Shown in pieces: positions 1 to 12,130 of a DNA stretch of 64,000 bases. Where the stretch lies: the NCBI RefSeq assembly GCF_038396675.1, contig NC_088922.1, positions 8,311,501 through 8,375,500 of the forward strand, written 5' to 3'. A program made the position numbers and the translations under genes. Numbering within the stretch: position 1 is the first letter of the stretch; every line of letters starts with the position of its first letter. A model generated the notes under the pieces. It saw nothing but the letters and a program-made list of their open reading frames with translations. It did no database searches and had not been told where the DNA came from. The DNA is from Hydra vulgaris. Lineage: Eukaryota; Cnidaria; Hydrozoa; Anthoathecata; Hydridae.

Positions 1-2762
1 TAGCAAATAAAAATATAGAAATATAGTAGGCTTTACTTGAACACATAGATAACAATGCTTAAATAGGTTACTTTTAAGTATAACAATAGAACAACACAAA
101 ATAAAATTATACTAAAAACAACACAATAGCAGTAAAAGTATAAGTACATTCATCTGGTAAATTAAAGCTTATAAACATCATCTTAAGAATAAACAATATT
201 GTCTTTAAACAAAGTCAAAATAAAAATTTATCAAAAAGTTCTAAGTAATACATAAAGTTTAGTTTATTTAATATTTAATTATTATCATAATGCAGGATGA
301 AAATATTAAAATGTGCATTTTTTCATAATTAAAGTAATAAAACAAAAAAAATAAATGTTGGCTTATTTTACTCATTAATTATTACGAAAAAACGTAAATA
401 TGTTCTACACTAATTGGTCAGAGTAACAATATGGTTACTAGCTACTTTAGACAAATGTATTTCCTTATATATTTAACTGAAACATTCCCAAATAGTTTAT
501 TCTTAAACATGCATATCTTGGAAATAAAAATACAAAAAAAATTAGTTGAGAAACATTTTTAAGATGTGATTATAACATGTTACAACGAGAGTTACTTTTA
601 ACTAATCAAAATTAACTTTTTAGTTTCATTTGTACATAACTTTTAATATGCGGAAATGACAATATGCTCCATTATTTAGTTCCTTAAAGATAAAATTTTA
701 AGGAATAAAACAAAATAGGCTAAAAATCGAAATATTTAAGAATACTATTAATATATATAAGTTAAGGGTTTGTTAGTTAAATATTTAACATAAGAAAAAA
801 AAGAGAAATGCTGAAGTAGGATATTCTCACACGCTGATGTTCATACTTTTTTTGCGAAGCGTTACTGAGTTGCATCTTTTCTTTCTTTCGTTGTTTACTT
901 TTGTTCTAACTGTTTTGTATGAGTATGGTACGAGTTCTTGAAATTTTTTTATGTAATCACGCTCTAAATAAAAATATCATTTTTATTGCTTGTTTATTGA
1001 TAAAATTTAGCTTACTCTTAGAAGTACATTAGTTAGAAATTTTATAAAAATATAGCTTTACATTTTTTAATTTGTTAAAGTTTAAAAACCGATTTTTCAA
1101 TAAAAGTCAAGTTAACTTAATATAGAAATACGATTTGTACTACTCCTAATTGAAGGATTTCATTATAACTAGTTGTTGCTAGGTAACATAAACACCAAAT
1201 TGGTATAATTGTTTTTTAGGTGAATTTGCTAAAACTTCTAATTCATTGGTTTTAAGATACTAACAATATTCTATTTAAAACTAATACCTGGCCAACCAGC
1301 TTTTTTGTCCAAGTATTTTTGAAACCATTTAAAAAACAGGTCTTCATACTCAACTGTCCAACGACAATAGTTTCTGTTTATTGCTTTATTCTCTAAAATT
1401 AAAAGCATTACTGGGGAAAATAATTTTGCATAATTTTTTACAAAGTTCAATTGATATAGTTAAATATATTTTAATATTATTATAATAGTCGCTTATACGT
1501 ATTGTTGAATGCAAAGTAAGATTTTTGACAAATGATTTAGAAAAGTCATAAGAAATCAATTTTTTGAAAAAGACTTATTTCCAGTAATTTAATTAGTAAT
1601 GAAAATGGCATGCATAGCAATTGAAATTATTATATTATTCGATGCGAAAAGTTTAAAATTTATATTGTTTTTTTTTTTTTTTTTTTTTTTATTTTTTTTA
1701 CTCTATTTTGTTTTAGAAAAAAAAACATAGTTACCATTCTCTCTGTGAATTTCATTTTTTGAATCATCTGAATCACTCGCATCTGTTTCAAAAAGTGGCG
1801 TTTTTAAATCACCCTCTGTGATAATTAACAAAATAAATTTCATCATTTCAAGTCCAAATTAGTTGAAATGTTTATTGCATATATATACACAGTTTAACAA
1901 AAATTTTGCTACTAGATAGTTATTTAACACAAGCCTGCAAAGAATCAAAAGGAACTGAGTGCTTTTGATCATGACATTCTCAAAATAAAATACCATTATC
2001 TAGTAATAATAAAAGTTTAGTATTCTCTCTTTATAAAATCTTTGTACCTAAATAATTAAATAGAATAATTAAAACAGCAAGTAAACTTTTGCTTAAGCAA
2101 CTTTGTGTAATTCTATTTACAAGATTTTGGTAAGATGGCAAATTTCTGAAGCTTTTTTTACATTCTGATGAGCTACAAGGAATCATGCGTATGAGTGTGG
2201 TGTTTAAGTTTTTGTTTACTATTAATATCAATGAAGTTCTAGTATAGAGTTTCTTTGAAAAATCAAGTTTTAAAAGAAAGTAACATTTTCTAATTTTTCG
2301 AATAAAACAACTTGTGATGCTGAAAATTGCAGTTGCTTAATTATTAAACATTTAATTGATTATTGTAAATAATAGCTTTAGGCTTTTTATATAGTGAATA
2401 ATACAGGCAAGGAAATATTAGAGAGAATTATAATATGCTGACTTGAAAATATGTCACTAGTGTTGTATACCTTTTAATTTTATAAATGTCTTCTTGTTTG
2501 TGCATATTCAAATTCTTAATGTTTATTGTCAAATTATTTGAATATTCATAAATGATGTGTTTTTGTGATGCTTCTGATATTTTTTAAGGTACATACTTTT
2601 TTTTATGTATATATATAAGATTCTGCAAATGCTTGTGCTTTTCTCATTAATCCCACTTTATGTTATAATCTCTTTTGAAGAATGGTGTATGCATTCATTC
2701 ATGAATTATACATACTCCTATGCATAATACTATGAAATATGTTTTAAAACAGCAATGCTATA

Positions 2763-2820
<58 letters not shown>

Positions 2821-3335
2821 ATAAAAAATCATACTTAATGTCATGTTTCTTAAACAAGATTGGAATTCTTTACAGGAACTGGTAATACCTATTAAAAAGT
2901 TTATATAATATAATTCAAATAATTATTGGCAAATTTCTAAATACAAATGCTGTGATAAAATATTTGTTATTTCCTGTTTATTTATTTCTTTTGTCTGAGA
3001 CTAAACAAAGTTGTCTGAGTCGTAACAAAGTAGAAGCTCTGAGACTTTGTTACGACTTCCGTTACATATATGATAAAAAGTACTAAAATAGTTAATTTGT
3101 TTATGTATAGATATTTGTTTTGTTTTAAGTTAAACTCCTGGGTGTAATTTTAAGAAAATTATTGGTTTGATAAGAATTGCATATTTACCATTATTTTCTG
3201 GAGGATGATTGATCAAACTTGTCTTTTGTATTTTTATCTGTGGTTCATTACTTGTGCTTTGTTCACCTAATGTCATATTGTTTAAACTGTAGGTATTTTT
3301 TTAAATTTTTAAAAAGAAGAAACATTTTAAATTTG
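1..3335. other. AT-rich non-coding DNA
   Basis: I see no gene here. The stretch has homopolymer runs (a long T run near 1668-1690), a TA microsatellite listed separately, and no open frame resembling a known protein. The short open frames on both strands lack recognisable motifs. A downstream part of the minus-strand gene at 3336-4973 (3' untranslated region) probably lies at the right edge. Confidence 0.6.
2764..2816. repeat. (TA)n microsatellite
   Basis: About 26 uninterrupted TA dinucleotides, in a region with no gene. Likely polymorphic in length. Confidence 0.95.
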
Positions 3336-4973
3336 TTAAAACTTAGATTGATTTTTACCTTCATCAATGGTTTGCAATCGCTTTCCTGTTTTGATGAGCT
3401 GCATGATGGCAGGTGGAGCTTGGTAAATATTTCTATTAATTGCTTCACTGTGCCCCATGTGCTCATAAAAAAGGTTGCGTTCACTCTCTATCATTGATTG
3501 TGAAGCAATAAGAGTACTCAGCCTATGTCTGTTGGTAGTGGCATTTAACCTAGTTTTATTTATTAAAGGTAATTTTTCACATATGCTTGTAAGTGCATGC
3601 CAACCAGAGCAATGGCTATCAGAACTTTTTCCACTTGCAAACACATAAGGATTATTGTTTTTAATTCCAACATCATTACAAATTTTAATGTCAGACAAAA
3701 TTTTCATTGCTGCTATTGTATCAACTGGAAAAAGAATCGGAACAAGATGATTATTACCTTTTCCAGTCTGATAGGTTATTTTCATCTGATTATCTTCAAA
3801 ATCATCACAAAAAGATTTAATTCTTTGTTGATCAACCCATGCCCCTTCATCTGCTTCCTTCCAATCAGTCAAAAGCAACCTTGCTGGCTCACCACCTCTC
3901 CTGGCATTAAATAAAGTTAACCTTGTACAAGTACAGTTCCTTAACAAAACAAATGAATGTAGATCCCACATCATGAACTTGTCGTTAACTAGTTTATCTA
4001 TTGTTTCTATAGTAAAATTTCTTAGAAGAATAATATCACTTTCAACTGGTAAGTTTGCTGGTTTTTTAAGTTTTTTATTTCTTCTATTAAGATTATAACT
4101 GGCATCACCAAAGACATTTTCTTTTTCCAGATTATATAGTTTAATAAAATTTGAAATATCTTCTGCAACACTATCATCATCATTAGCTAAAAAGTTTCCT
4201 ACTAGCTTTTCCGCTGCATTTAAAATAAGATAACACAAAGCTTGTTTTAGTCCAGATTTTTGTTGTTCATTGTTTTCAAATGATGTATAAAGACTAATTG
4301 CTTTTGTTAGATTGGTAAAGTTCTTACGGAGAAACATATCAGTTGAATTGTTAAATACTGATTGAATATCTAATGATTTAAAATTTTTGTAGAGGTGACC
4401 CAATTTCCTCATATCAGCCCTAACTGACCTTCTTACTTCTGTTCTTTTATCTTTTTTTCTTTTTATTTTATCATAGAGACGAGAACCAATCATTAAAATT
4501 GTTGGATCGCTTTTTATGAGTAGTCCAATATCATCATCTCTTAATTTGCCAACGATAAAAGATTTAAAATCATCACTATAACTTTCTAGTGATGCAGAAT
4601 CCATGGTGTTTAATGGTATACACAAAGCTGAAGCACAAGAATCTTTTGTGCATTTCATCTCATGTCTTCTAAAAAATGATCTAGCATAAAACCCAAAACA
4701 TCTAGTGCACATTACTGGATCATTTTCTAATTGAGAGTATCTCTCTCTTAGGTAAGTTGGATTTTTTTCAGATAATTGTTTTCTATTATATTGCAAAATG
4801 CCATTTTTTCTAAGTTGTTGAAATATTCTTTTTTTTTCTGTTTTATTTTTTGTGTTGATTTTTTCTAATGTCTTTTCATCTTTATGCTTCTTTAAGATGT
4901 GGCGATTCAATTTTGTATGTAGCTCACCACAAAATGGGCAAACTCTGGTAGGTTGTTTTCTGCGTATTTTTTT
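3336..4973 (-). CDS. Crypton-like tyrosine recombinase exon with N-terminal zinc finger
   Basis: This is a long open exon that ends at a stop codon and begins after a plausible acceptor (TTTTGTAG) at 4974-4976. Its first residues form a C2H2 finger (CPFCGELHTKLNRHILKKH). The C-terminal half has the pattern of a tyrosine recombinase: a catalytic-type Arg in NARRGGEPARL, a His/Arg pair in RHRLSTL, and HMGHS followed ten residues later by the candidate nucleophile Tyr (NIYQAPP). This arrangement is known from Cryptons and genes derived from them. The lack of an upstream ATG and the acceptor imply it is the last exon of a larger minus-strand gene whose other exons may lie at 5.1-10.5 kb. It could be a domesticated recombinase or a live Crypton fragment. 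I did not find flanking repeats that would mark a mobile unit. Confidence 0.75.
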   Translation of the reverse strand, partial: KKIRRKQPTRVCPFCGELHTKLNRHILKKHKDEKTLEKINTKNKTEKKRIFQQLRKNGILQYNRKQLSEKNPTYLRERYSQLENDPVMCTRCFGFYARSFFRRHEMKCTKDSCASALCIPLNTMDSASLESYSDDFKSFIVGKLRDDDIGLLIKSDPTILMIGSRLYDKIKRKKDKRTEVRRSVRADMRKLGHLYKNFKSLDIQSVFNNSTDMFLRKNFTNLTKAISLYTSFENNEQQKSGLKQALCYLILNAAEKLVGNFLANDDDSVAEDISNFIKLYNLEKENVFGDASYNLNRRNKKLKKPANLPVESDIILLRNFTIETIDKLVNDKFMMWDLHSFVLLRNCTCTRLTLFNARRGGEPARLLLTDWKEADEGAWVDQQRIKSFCDDFEDNQMKITYQTGKGNNHLVPILFPVDTIAAMKILSDIKICNDVGIKNNNPYVFASGKSSDSHCSGWHALTSICEKLPLINKTRLNATTNRHRLSTLIASQSMIESERNLFYEHMGHSEAINRNIYQAPPAIMQLIKTGKRLQTIDEGKNQSKF

Positions 4974-5567
4974 CTACAAAATTTGATAGAAATAAATTAA
5001 AATAGTCTCAAATAATTTTCTGTAATTTTTAATTTTCTTTTTTATTAAATGTTCTTATTTCGTTTTAAATAAAATGTCAAAGTAATGCCTGTAAAAAAAT
5101 ATTTCAGTATTGATTGAACTTCCTTGAATTTATTTTATTACTTAAAAAGGGTAAAAATTAATTTAACCTCTACTAAATGTGAGTTTTGTAATGTGCTACA
5201 AGCACTCAAATCAATTTCTTCTAAGTCTAAATTTAAAAAATTTTACAAAAAAAAGATTCAAACGTTTTATTTTTAAAGTCCGTTCATATATCTTTTTTAT
5301 ATGTGCTAGTACTTACCTTCAACAATTATCTTGTCTGATGAGAATTTTTCTGATGAATTAACTTCATTCTAAATCATCAACAGGAATTTTTTTATTGAAA
5401 AAAAAAATCATATAGAGTGCAATATTTTTGAATTAAATTATCCTAAGAATGACAGTTTTTTTTTATTATACTTAACTTTTTTTTTTTTTTTTTAAATTGT
5501 TAAATATCTCAAAAAAACTTCAGCACATTTTTTTTTTTTGGTATTTGAATTTTCATTAATGTGGACT

Positions 5568-5990
5568 GTAAAAATCAAGTTTAATGTTTACAGCTTTTTT
5601 CCAAGAAAACCCTTTGGAGGTATGAATATACAAAGGGAAGAGCAATTATTCAAAATTTGTCTGAAATTTAAAATTCATTGTTATATAGTTACAACTTTTA
5701 AAGATTTAACCCTCCATTGCCCCACACCTTTTTTTTTGATTTCATAATTTAAATTTGGATTCTTCAATTCATTTTGAAATATGTTTACAAATCTTGTTTG
5801 TGGCTAAAGAAAATATATATTTTTTGAAACAAGTGAATTGAAGAAGTTTTTTATCAAAATCTTAAAAATCAAATATCTTTCTTAAACAAAATGTAAACAT
5901 TTTGTTTAAGAAATTTTGCATAGTTACTCAACCATTTGCATATATTCATAGCTCCAAAAAGGTTTTCTTGGTAGTTGTACTAAGAATTAA
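5568..5990. repeat. Dispersed repeat copy
   Basis: The segment begins with a string (AATGTTTACAGC near 5581) and a following block ending in TTTGGAGGTATGAATA. Similar blocks recur near 21914 and 24568, and a partial inverted match occurs near 5940-5975 (AGCTCCAAAAAGG). This suggests a small non-autonomous element with inverted ends. No coding capacity is visible. Confidence 0.45.
5878..5913. repeat. Fold-back hairpin, 16-bp arms
   Basis: Perfect inverted repeat TTTCTTAAACAAAATG with a 4-base loop. It lies inside the dispersed repeat and has no evident gene context. Confidence 0.9.
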
Positions 5991-7156
5991 CTAGGGCTAA
6001 TTTGCAGTCCATTATTACTTAGCACTATTGTTCTTTATTAATAAAAACGACTCTGAAACATTTTGTTTGATAATATGAACTTTTTTTTATTTTTATTTTT
6101 TTTTTTGTAAGGTAAGGAAAAAATTTTAATATTTAAACTATTACCTAGAAATGTAATAATGTAAGTAATAAAACCTATAAACTAGGAAAAAGATCATCTC
6201 AACCTCTTCTAAATGTGAGTCTTGTAATATGGTTTGAACACTGAAATCAATTTCTTCTAAGTCTAAATTTTAAAAACCTTGTTTGTTTAATTTTTTTACG
6301 AAAATTTTTTCTGCGACATATCTATAAGTTTTAGAGCTTATATGAACAAGCTTACCTCTACCAATAAACTTGTCCAATAAGAATTCATCTTTTTCTGAAG
6401 AATTAGCTCTAATCTGAATCAAAAGGATATTTTATTAATGATAAAATATTTTTTTTATACCATTTAGATAGAAAGCAGTGTTTTTCCAATTAAATATTCT
6501 TAAAAATTATATTTTTCTCTTTTCTGTATTAATAATATTAAGATAGAGCAGTGTTAAGTTATTAGAAAATAATGCCTACAAAAATATTTTAGTATCGATT
6601 GAATTTCCCTGACTTTATATATTGCTTAAAAAAGGTAAAAATTAATTTAACCTCTACTAAATGCGAGTTTTGTAATGTGCTGCAAGCACTTAAGTCAATT
6701 ACTTCCAAGTCTAAATTTAAAAAAATTTTACAAAAAATAATTCAAATGTTTTATTTTTAAAGTCCGTTCGTTCATCTTTTTCATATGTGCTAGTACTTAT
6801 CTTCAACAGTTATCTTGTTTAATGAAATTTTTTCTGATGAATTAGCTTCATTCTAAATCATAAACATAAATTTTTTTATTAAAAAAAATCTTTGAGTGCA
6901 ATATTTTTGAATTAAGTTATCTTAAAAATGACAATTGTATTTTTAGTATAATTAACTTTTTTTTTTTAGTTGTTAATTAACTCAAAAAAACTTCAGCACA
7001 TTTATTTTTCTGTTATTTGAATTGTCATTAATGTGGTCTTTAAAAATTTTAATCTATTCAGAGTTTGATTTGTTTTATAGATCCAATTTTTATCATTTTT
7101 TTAAATACAAAAATATCTTGTGTAAAACAAGACTATTTTGTATTTAAAATACTCAC

Positions 7157-8233
7157 ACTCTCTGTATTTTGGTTGACATAATCATTTTTTACTGGTTCAC
7201 AATGGTTCTATAAATATTAGAATAAGTTATAATAATTTAGCATTTTATACAACCCTAGTGTCTCAGTGTTTCATCTTTTTAAACTAATATGATAACAATA
7301 TAAAAAATTAAAACAATAAAGACATATTTTTTCTTACATTTGACTTGTTTATCCAAGTAGAAGTGATAGCTTTTGTAATCTATCAATTAATCATCATTTT
7401 ATTATAAAAAAAACAACAAAACTACTAAATACTTGAAGTCAAAGTTAGGCTTAAACTTTCATTAAAAAGAACCAAATACAAAGTAAAAATTAAAAGTTTC
7501 ATCATTCATACAAATTCATCTGTAAGCATACTCAGAATATTACAAGCTGAATTCTAAAAAAAATGAAATATTATTCTAAAGTTTCTATCAATATGAGGGG
7601 ATTCTTAAGTTGAAATAGTGTTAGATGCTCAATGCAAGAGTTGATACTTTAATTACTTTTTTGTTTTTACTAAAGAACTAACTCACTTCATTTTTAACAT
7701 CATTAGAAGCGTCTTTCTTCACTGAGTCTGAGAAATTCTAAAAAACAGAAAGGATATTGTTTTGCATTTACATAAAGTTGATTACTGATTATTTTTTGTT
7801 TCATTTTCTTGTTTTGTATAGTATTTGTGTTTTCCATTTAATTTGAAAATGCACAAAAGTTTTAGAAGTAGTAATAAAAAAAGATACTTGATTTTTATCA
7901 CTAATTAAAAATAGAGGATTTTCTGCAACATTTTTTCTAAGTTTAAATTCTAACTCTTGATTTGTTTGCGACTGTTTCTGTGCCAGTTTTATTTCAGCTT
8001 TGTTTTTTTTTTATTTATTACTCTACAATATAAAAAATATTTATATAATACTATAATATATAATACTCGACTAAGTCAAATTTTACTTAGTGCATATACA
8101 GTTACTTTTTAGTAGCTAATATTTAGTAAACGTTTATATGGTATTGATCTCACTAACAGACAGATTCTCAAATAATTAGAAAAATATCATTTACCTTTGA
8201 CTCCTTAATTTGCTCTTGTTTCCTTTCTAACTC
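7157..8233 (-). CDS. Three small in-frame exons of the SET/recombinase gene
   Basis: Exons are visible at 7157-7207 (51 nt), 7687-7737 (51 nt) and 8195-8233 (39 nt). Each is open throughout and flanked by an acceptor (TTATAG, TTTTAG, TTTAAG) and a donor (GTGAGT or GTAA). All have lengths divisible by three, so any could be skipped without changing frame. The third encodes a charged, probably helical peptide (ELERKQEQIKESK). They are low-complexity, acidic or charged linkers with no domain I recognise. Placement between the SET exons and the repeated module on the same strand suggests one transcript. Confidence 0.55.
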
Positions 8234-8463
8234 CTTAAAGTATATAAACAAAACTTTAAAACTGTTTCAAATACAATATATATTAATGCAATATTTATAT
8301 AATATTTTAATCTATCTCTAGAGTTTTCAAATGTTACAAAATTTTGCTATTTAAAAAATTTTTTTCTTGTTGTTATACAAATTTTCTTTTCTTTTATGAG
8401 TAATACCGAAACTAAAAAGTAGGTTTTATTATACATTACAATCGCCAAATTGAAAAACCTTAC

Positions 8464-9070
8464 CGCTGCATGCCACGTTAAACCATCAACACCATAAAAG
8501 TATACAATTTCTTCATTAGGTTTGATTTCTTTTAATGCAAATAAACACAAATGTGGATTTCGATCTTCAGTTAAAACTTTTTTCATTACTGCATTCGGAA
8601 AGTATTTGGAGTCATTGACATACCGAGCCAAGTATTCCTCGTGAGAAGTGGCATCAATACTAAAATTTAAAAAGATTTAATATAATGCCTTTAATATCAA
8701 AATAAAATAAACAAGATAAGTTTATTACCTGTATTCAATGTTATTGTGCATAAAGTCATATACATAACTCCCAGCATTAGTTTGTTCGTATACTTTTTCT
8801 TTTTCTATCATTTCGCACTTTAGGCATAAATCCCCCCTGTACTAAACTATAAATTCTCCTTTTTGAATGTTTTTACATGCAAAAACTCCATATCCTACGT
8901 AAACCAAAAAGTTATGTTTACAATATTTGTAAATACTTTTTATATTACCTTTCCAAACTTAAAGTTATCTCCTGACCTTTTGTTTTGTTAATAAATTTCT
9001 TGTATATAAAATCAGGATCTGTCATCATTGATATATAATTTTTTGCTATTTCAGTTGGAGGAAGACGCCG
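8464..9070 (-). CDS. SET-domain methyltransferase exons (damaged)
   Basis: Three exons (8949-9070, 8729-8894, 8464-8659) encode a SET domain of the KMT5A-like type. The middle exon shows the opening GYGVFA-like turn and a YRGDL-type strand. The last exon shows IDAT, then ARYVNDS in place of the usual RxxNHS cofactor loop, and ends with EEIVYFYG, the counterpart of the EELxYDYG motif. This family transfers methyl groups to lysine. The copy is probably impaired: the middle exon has an in-frame TAG just before the YRGDL strand, and its phase does not match the preceding exon. The exons are collinear with the kinase exon upstream and the recombinase exon downstream. It may be a pseudogene, or the stops may be sequence errors. 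Confidence 0.7.
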
Positions 9071-9201
9071 CTAAAATGGTAATTGTAAAAAATCTTTTTT
9101 TTATGGTAATGTATTAAAATATTTTAAAAAATTTTAATATTAAAATATCTTATGTGTAAAAAACAATATAAGGAATAATAATAGGAAATGGAGTTACATA
9201 C

Positions 9202-9569
9202 TGATTTTTTTTCAACAGTTATTGTTGTGACATGTGGTTCTCTCGATGAACAAGAGTCTTCATGCTGAAAAATGAAACTGTAAAGTATTAGCTATTAAAT
9301 GTATTGATTATTAGCTCCAAAACATAATATACTGTAAGAAGTAGGAGATAAAGTTATAAGTTGTATGCTAAAAGTTGCTACCACTTACCGAGTCTGGAAC
9401 ATTTTCAATAATGACTTCTGGTTCATTCTAAGGAGATATTTGTATACTATCATTTTGTTAAGCCTAAGGATGAGTCGTAAAATAATAGAAAATGTTAAAA
9501 AGTGTGACTTACATTTCCATTTTCTACATCCAATCTTTTACTACTTACTAAAGTCAATTCTCTGAGAAA
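9202..9569 (-). CDS. Linking exons between kinase and SET parts
   Basis: Three exons are seen at 9513-9569, 9389-9427 and 9202-9264. Each is open in the same phase and flanked by canonical acceptor and donor sequences (TTTTTTAG/GTAAGT, CCTTAG/GTAAG, TTTTCAG/GTATGT). They join the kinase exon to the SET exons without a phase change. The encoded peptides are acidic and Ser/Thr-rich, with no domain. This phase continuity is the main evidence that the kinase and the SET region belong to a single gene. Confidence 0.6.
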
Positions 9570-9618
9570 CTAAAAAATCAAAATAAATATTTTTTTGAAA
9601 ATGAAAGTAAACAAATAC

Positions 9619-10531
9619 TTGGTAATTTAAAAAAACTTTTTTTACATCTGCCAGTGGTAATCTCTCTTCTGGTAATGTTTTCCAACCTAATGTTATTAGG
9701 TGAATAAGTTTAGAAATCTCCTTCTCATTTTCAGGATAGAGATTTGTTAATATGCTGACATCTGGTCTTTCATTGTTTTTAATTGCATCGAGAAGGAAAA
9801 CATCGTTTAATAAAGGCAGTATATTTTCCCAAGGTGAGCTAAGGTTAGATAAAATTTCAAAGCTTGAAACAGCAATAGCATAAATATCTGTCCATACAGA
9901 AAGAAAACTCGTATTTTTTTTAGCAATTTCTGGGGCTACATAGCTTATTGTTAAACCCTCTAATTTTGATCCATTTGCAGTTGTTGTGTTACTTGTTGTT
10001 GTATTTTTTATTGTTGTCATATCTCCAAAGTCTGAAATTTTTACTATGAGATTTTCTAAAGTGCCACTCACTAGCATGTTATTTGGTTTGATATCCCGAT
10101 GTATGATATTTTTTTGGTGGAGATAATCTATTCCTTTGCATGCTTGAGTTATATAGTCAACCCTTTCACTTAATTTGAAATAATTATTGTCATTTAGAAT
10201 ATTTAATAAATCTTTTAACGAATGTACAATCACATCATCAAGTTGAACACAGCAAACAAAGAGCTGTAGGGCGTAAACTAAACCCATAGAATTTAACGAT
10301 ATTTTTATGCTGGAGTTGTCTTAATTGATCAGAAACCGTCCAAACACGTTTCTTTGAAAATTGGATTTTAAAAACTTTAACTGCTGCAATTTTCTTCTGT
10401 ACAACTGACTTGTACACTTTAGCTGAACTACCTTCACCAATTAAATCAGAGAAGTTTAGAGGCAGTTCAGACAACTCGAAATTTCTCATTTTTTTTTCTA
10501 ATTCACTGTTTTTAAAAGTAAACAAGCTCAT
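9619..10531 (-). CDS. Serine/threonine protein kinase exon (one frame shift)
   Basis: The exon starts with ATG at 10531. It encodes the N-lobe (glycine-rich loop IGEGSSAKVY, invariant Lys in AAVKVF), then the catalytic loop HRDIKPNNML, the DFG motif in ISDFGD, the APE-equivalent VAPEIA and the rest of the C-lobe. These are hallmarks of an active-type Ser/Thr kinase. The reading frame changes once near 10250, in the hinge between the lobes. This is either a mutation or a sequence error, since both sides remain kinase-like. The exon ends at a donor GTATTT at 9617-9618 and is in phase with small exons leading to the SET domain. The family is not clear; it resembles stand-alone RIPK/TKL-like kinases only in general features. 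Confidence 0.8.
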
Positions 10532-11011
10532 TTTGGTTTCCTGAAAAGAGAAAGCATTTAAAAAGTATATTATATCTTTGAGTCAAGTATTATTAGTTAA
10601 AGTAATAATTAAAAACTTTTACGGTGTTACTTTTAGAAAATCTTTTTTATATTATTAATTATACATACGTTGATTTACATTGTGTTGTTTTGAATTACAT
10701 TTTTAAAAACGATGTTAAAATTTTTCAAAAAAGGATTTTTTTTTCTTTTTTTGTTTAGTACTTTTTATTAGATAGTCGAAGTTTTTTCCCCTCTTAATTA
10801 AGCGCAATATGTCTAAAGAGAACAGTATGCAAGAAGTAAGGAACTTAGACGTGGTTTGCATGCTTAGCTACCCAGTGGGCACCCAATGTCAATCTAACAT
10901 TAGAATTCAGTTAGATTTTCATTGACGACATCAACTGACAAAATCTTAAGTTGAATCGATGTCAGATGTTCGACATTAGTTATTCCATGTTATTTTGATG
11001 TCAGTCTTTAA

Positions 11012-12130
11012 TTGGTTACAAGCATTTTAATTTCCTGTCAATATGAAAATTCAACTTATTATATTGGTACTCATGATATTGGTTTTTTCCAAGGTAATTA
11101 CCCAGGTTATCAGTTAAAGAGAAGTATTCTTCTTGATTACAATATTTCTTGTGTTCAGAATTTCTTACTTGACTCTATGCATCTAGTTATGTTAGGTGTT
11201 GTTAAGCAGTAACTTTTTTTTAAAGGAAGGTCCAAGAATATGCAGGCTCTCCCAGACACAAATCAACAAGATATCAAATCAAAACAAGATATCAAAGATT
11301 AAAAAAAGTTTTTTAGAAGCTTTTAGAAGCTGCCAAGTGAATGCGCAAGGCAGCCTAGATCTTCAAATAAACTAAAAAGATGGAAAGCCACAGAATTTAA
11401 ACAGTTTCTTCTTTAAACTGGACCTGTGGTGTTAAAGGGAATTCTTAATAATCTTAATTCTTAATAATGTTTATATTAATTTCTTATTGTTGAATATTGG
11501 TATAAGAATTATGTGTTATGCTAATTTAATAAAAAGTATGCAATTATTGGAGTATGCCAAACAGCTACTGGAGTGGTTTGTCTATAATATATAAGTCTAT
11601 TGACATATATAGTCAAAATTTTTTAACGATAATGTACACCCATTAATACATATTCATGATGATGTATACCATCAAAAAGAAGATCTAATTTTAATGTCTG
11701 CTTTTCAGTGTCTCATTTGAAAATCACATGCACATATTAAAAAAGTTTGTTTGTAATGCAAAGAGTCCACTTGTTTAAATTATTAAAAAATGTTCATAAT
11801 TATAGAAAGCCCATGAGAGAATTAATCACAGGCTTTTAATTTATAAAAATCTCTTCTAAAAATAGAGATAGCTGGTTCTGTTTAAAAAATGGAGATTTTG
11901 TCTGTGTAAAAGAAAAGTTGGCTGGTGATTTTTTTTCTTGTAAATTTGTTAAGAAGACATATGAGAAATCTTTTTCTCAAACCATGTGATTCACGAGATT
12001 TAGATATTTATACAATTAGTTCAAATGGACAGCAAGAACATTTTAAAGAATGATATTCTTTGTAAAGTTGTTTGTTTACCTCGAAAGGATAGTTATATTT
12101 TAATTCCATATGTGCATGATTTAAGACAAT
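11012..12130 (+). pseudogene. Transposase-type gene relic
   Basis: The first open part ends in LLDSMHLVMLGVVKQ, matching the DxMHxxxLGVxK pattern of transposon-encoded proteins common in cnidarians and insects. After stops and frame changes, further recognisable pieces follow: around 11330 a PR-rich stretch, RWKATEFKQFLL and TGPVVLKGIL, and later fragments with MQRVHLF-like and KPMRE strings. No intact frame remains. It is an old transposon copy; I did not find its terminal repeats. Confidence 0.7.

Larger units (their letters stand above)
5160..6860 (-). repeat. Triplicated two-exon module
   Basis: The same pair of short minus-strand exons occurs three times: about 5167-5370, 6200-6413 and 6650-6856. 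One exon of each pair encodes a peptide of the form LEEIDLSACSTLQNSHLVE. The other encodes one like NEVNSSEKFSSDKIIVE. Each is preceded by TTTAG or similar and followed by GT, except that the third copy has an AT at one donor. Intronic flanks are repeated as well, so whole genomic segments were duplicated. The exons lie between the SET block and the recombinase exon on the same strand and probably belong to that gene, giving a variable acidic linker. Confidence 0.7.

Noticed and set aside
3219..3914. Small frames over the recombinase exon
   Set aside because: They are shadows of the long minus-strand exon with no motifs.
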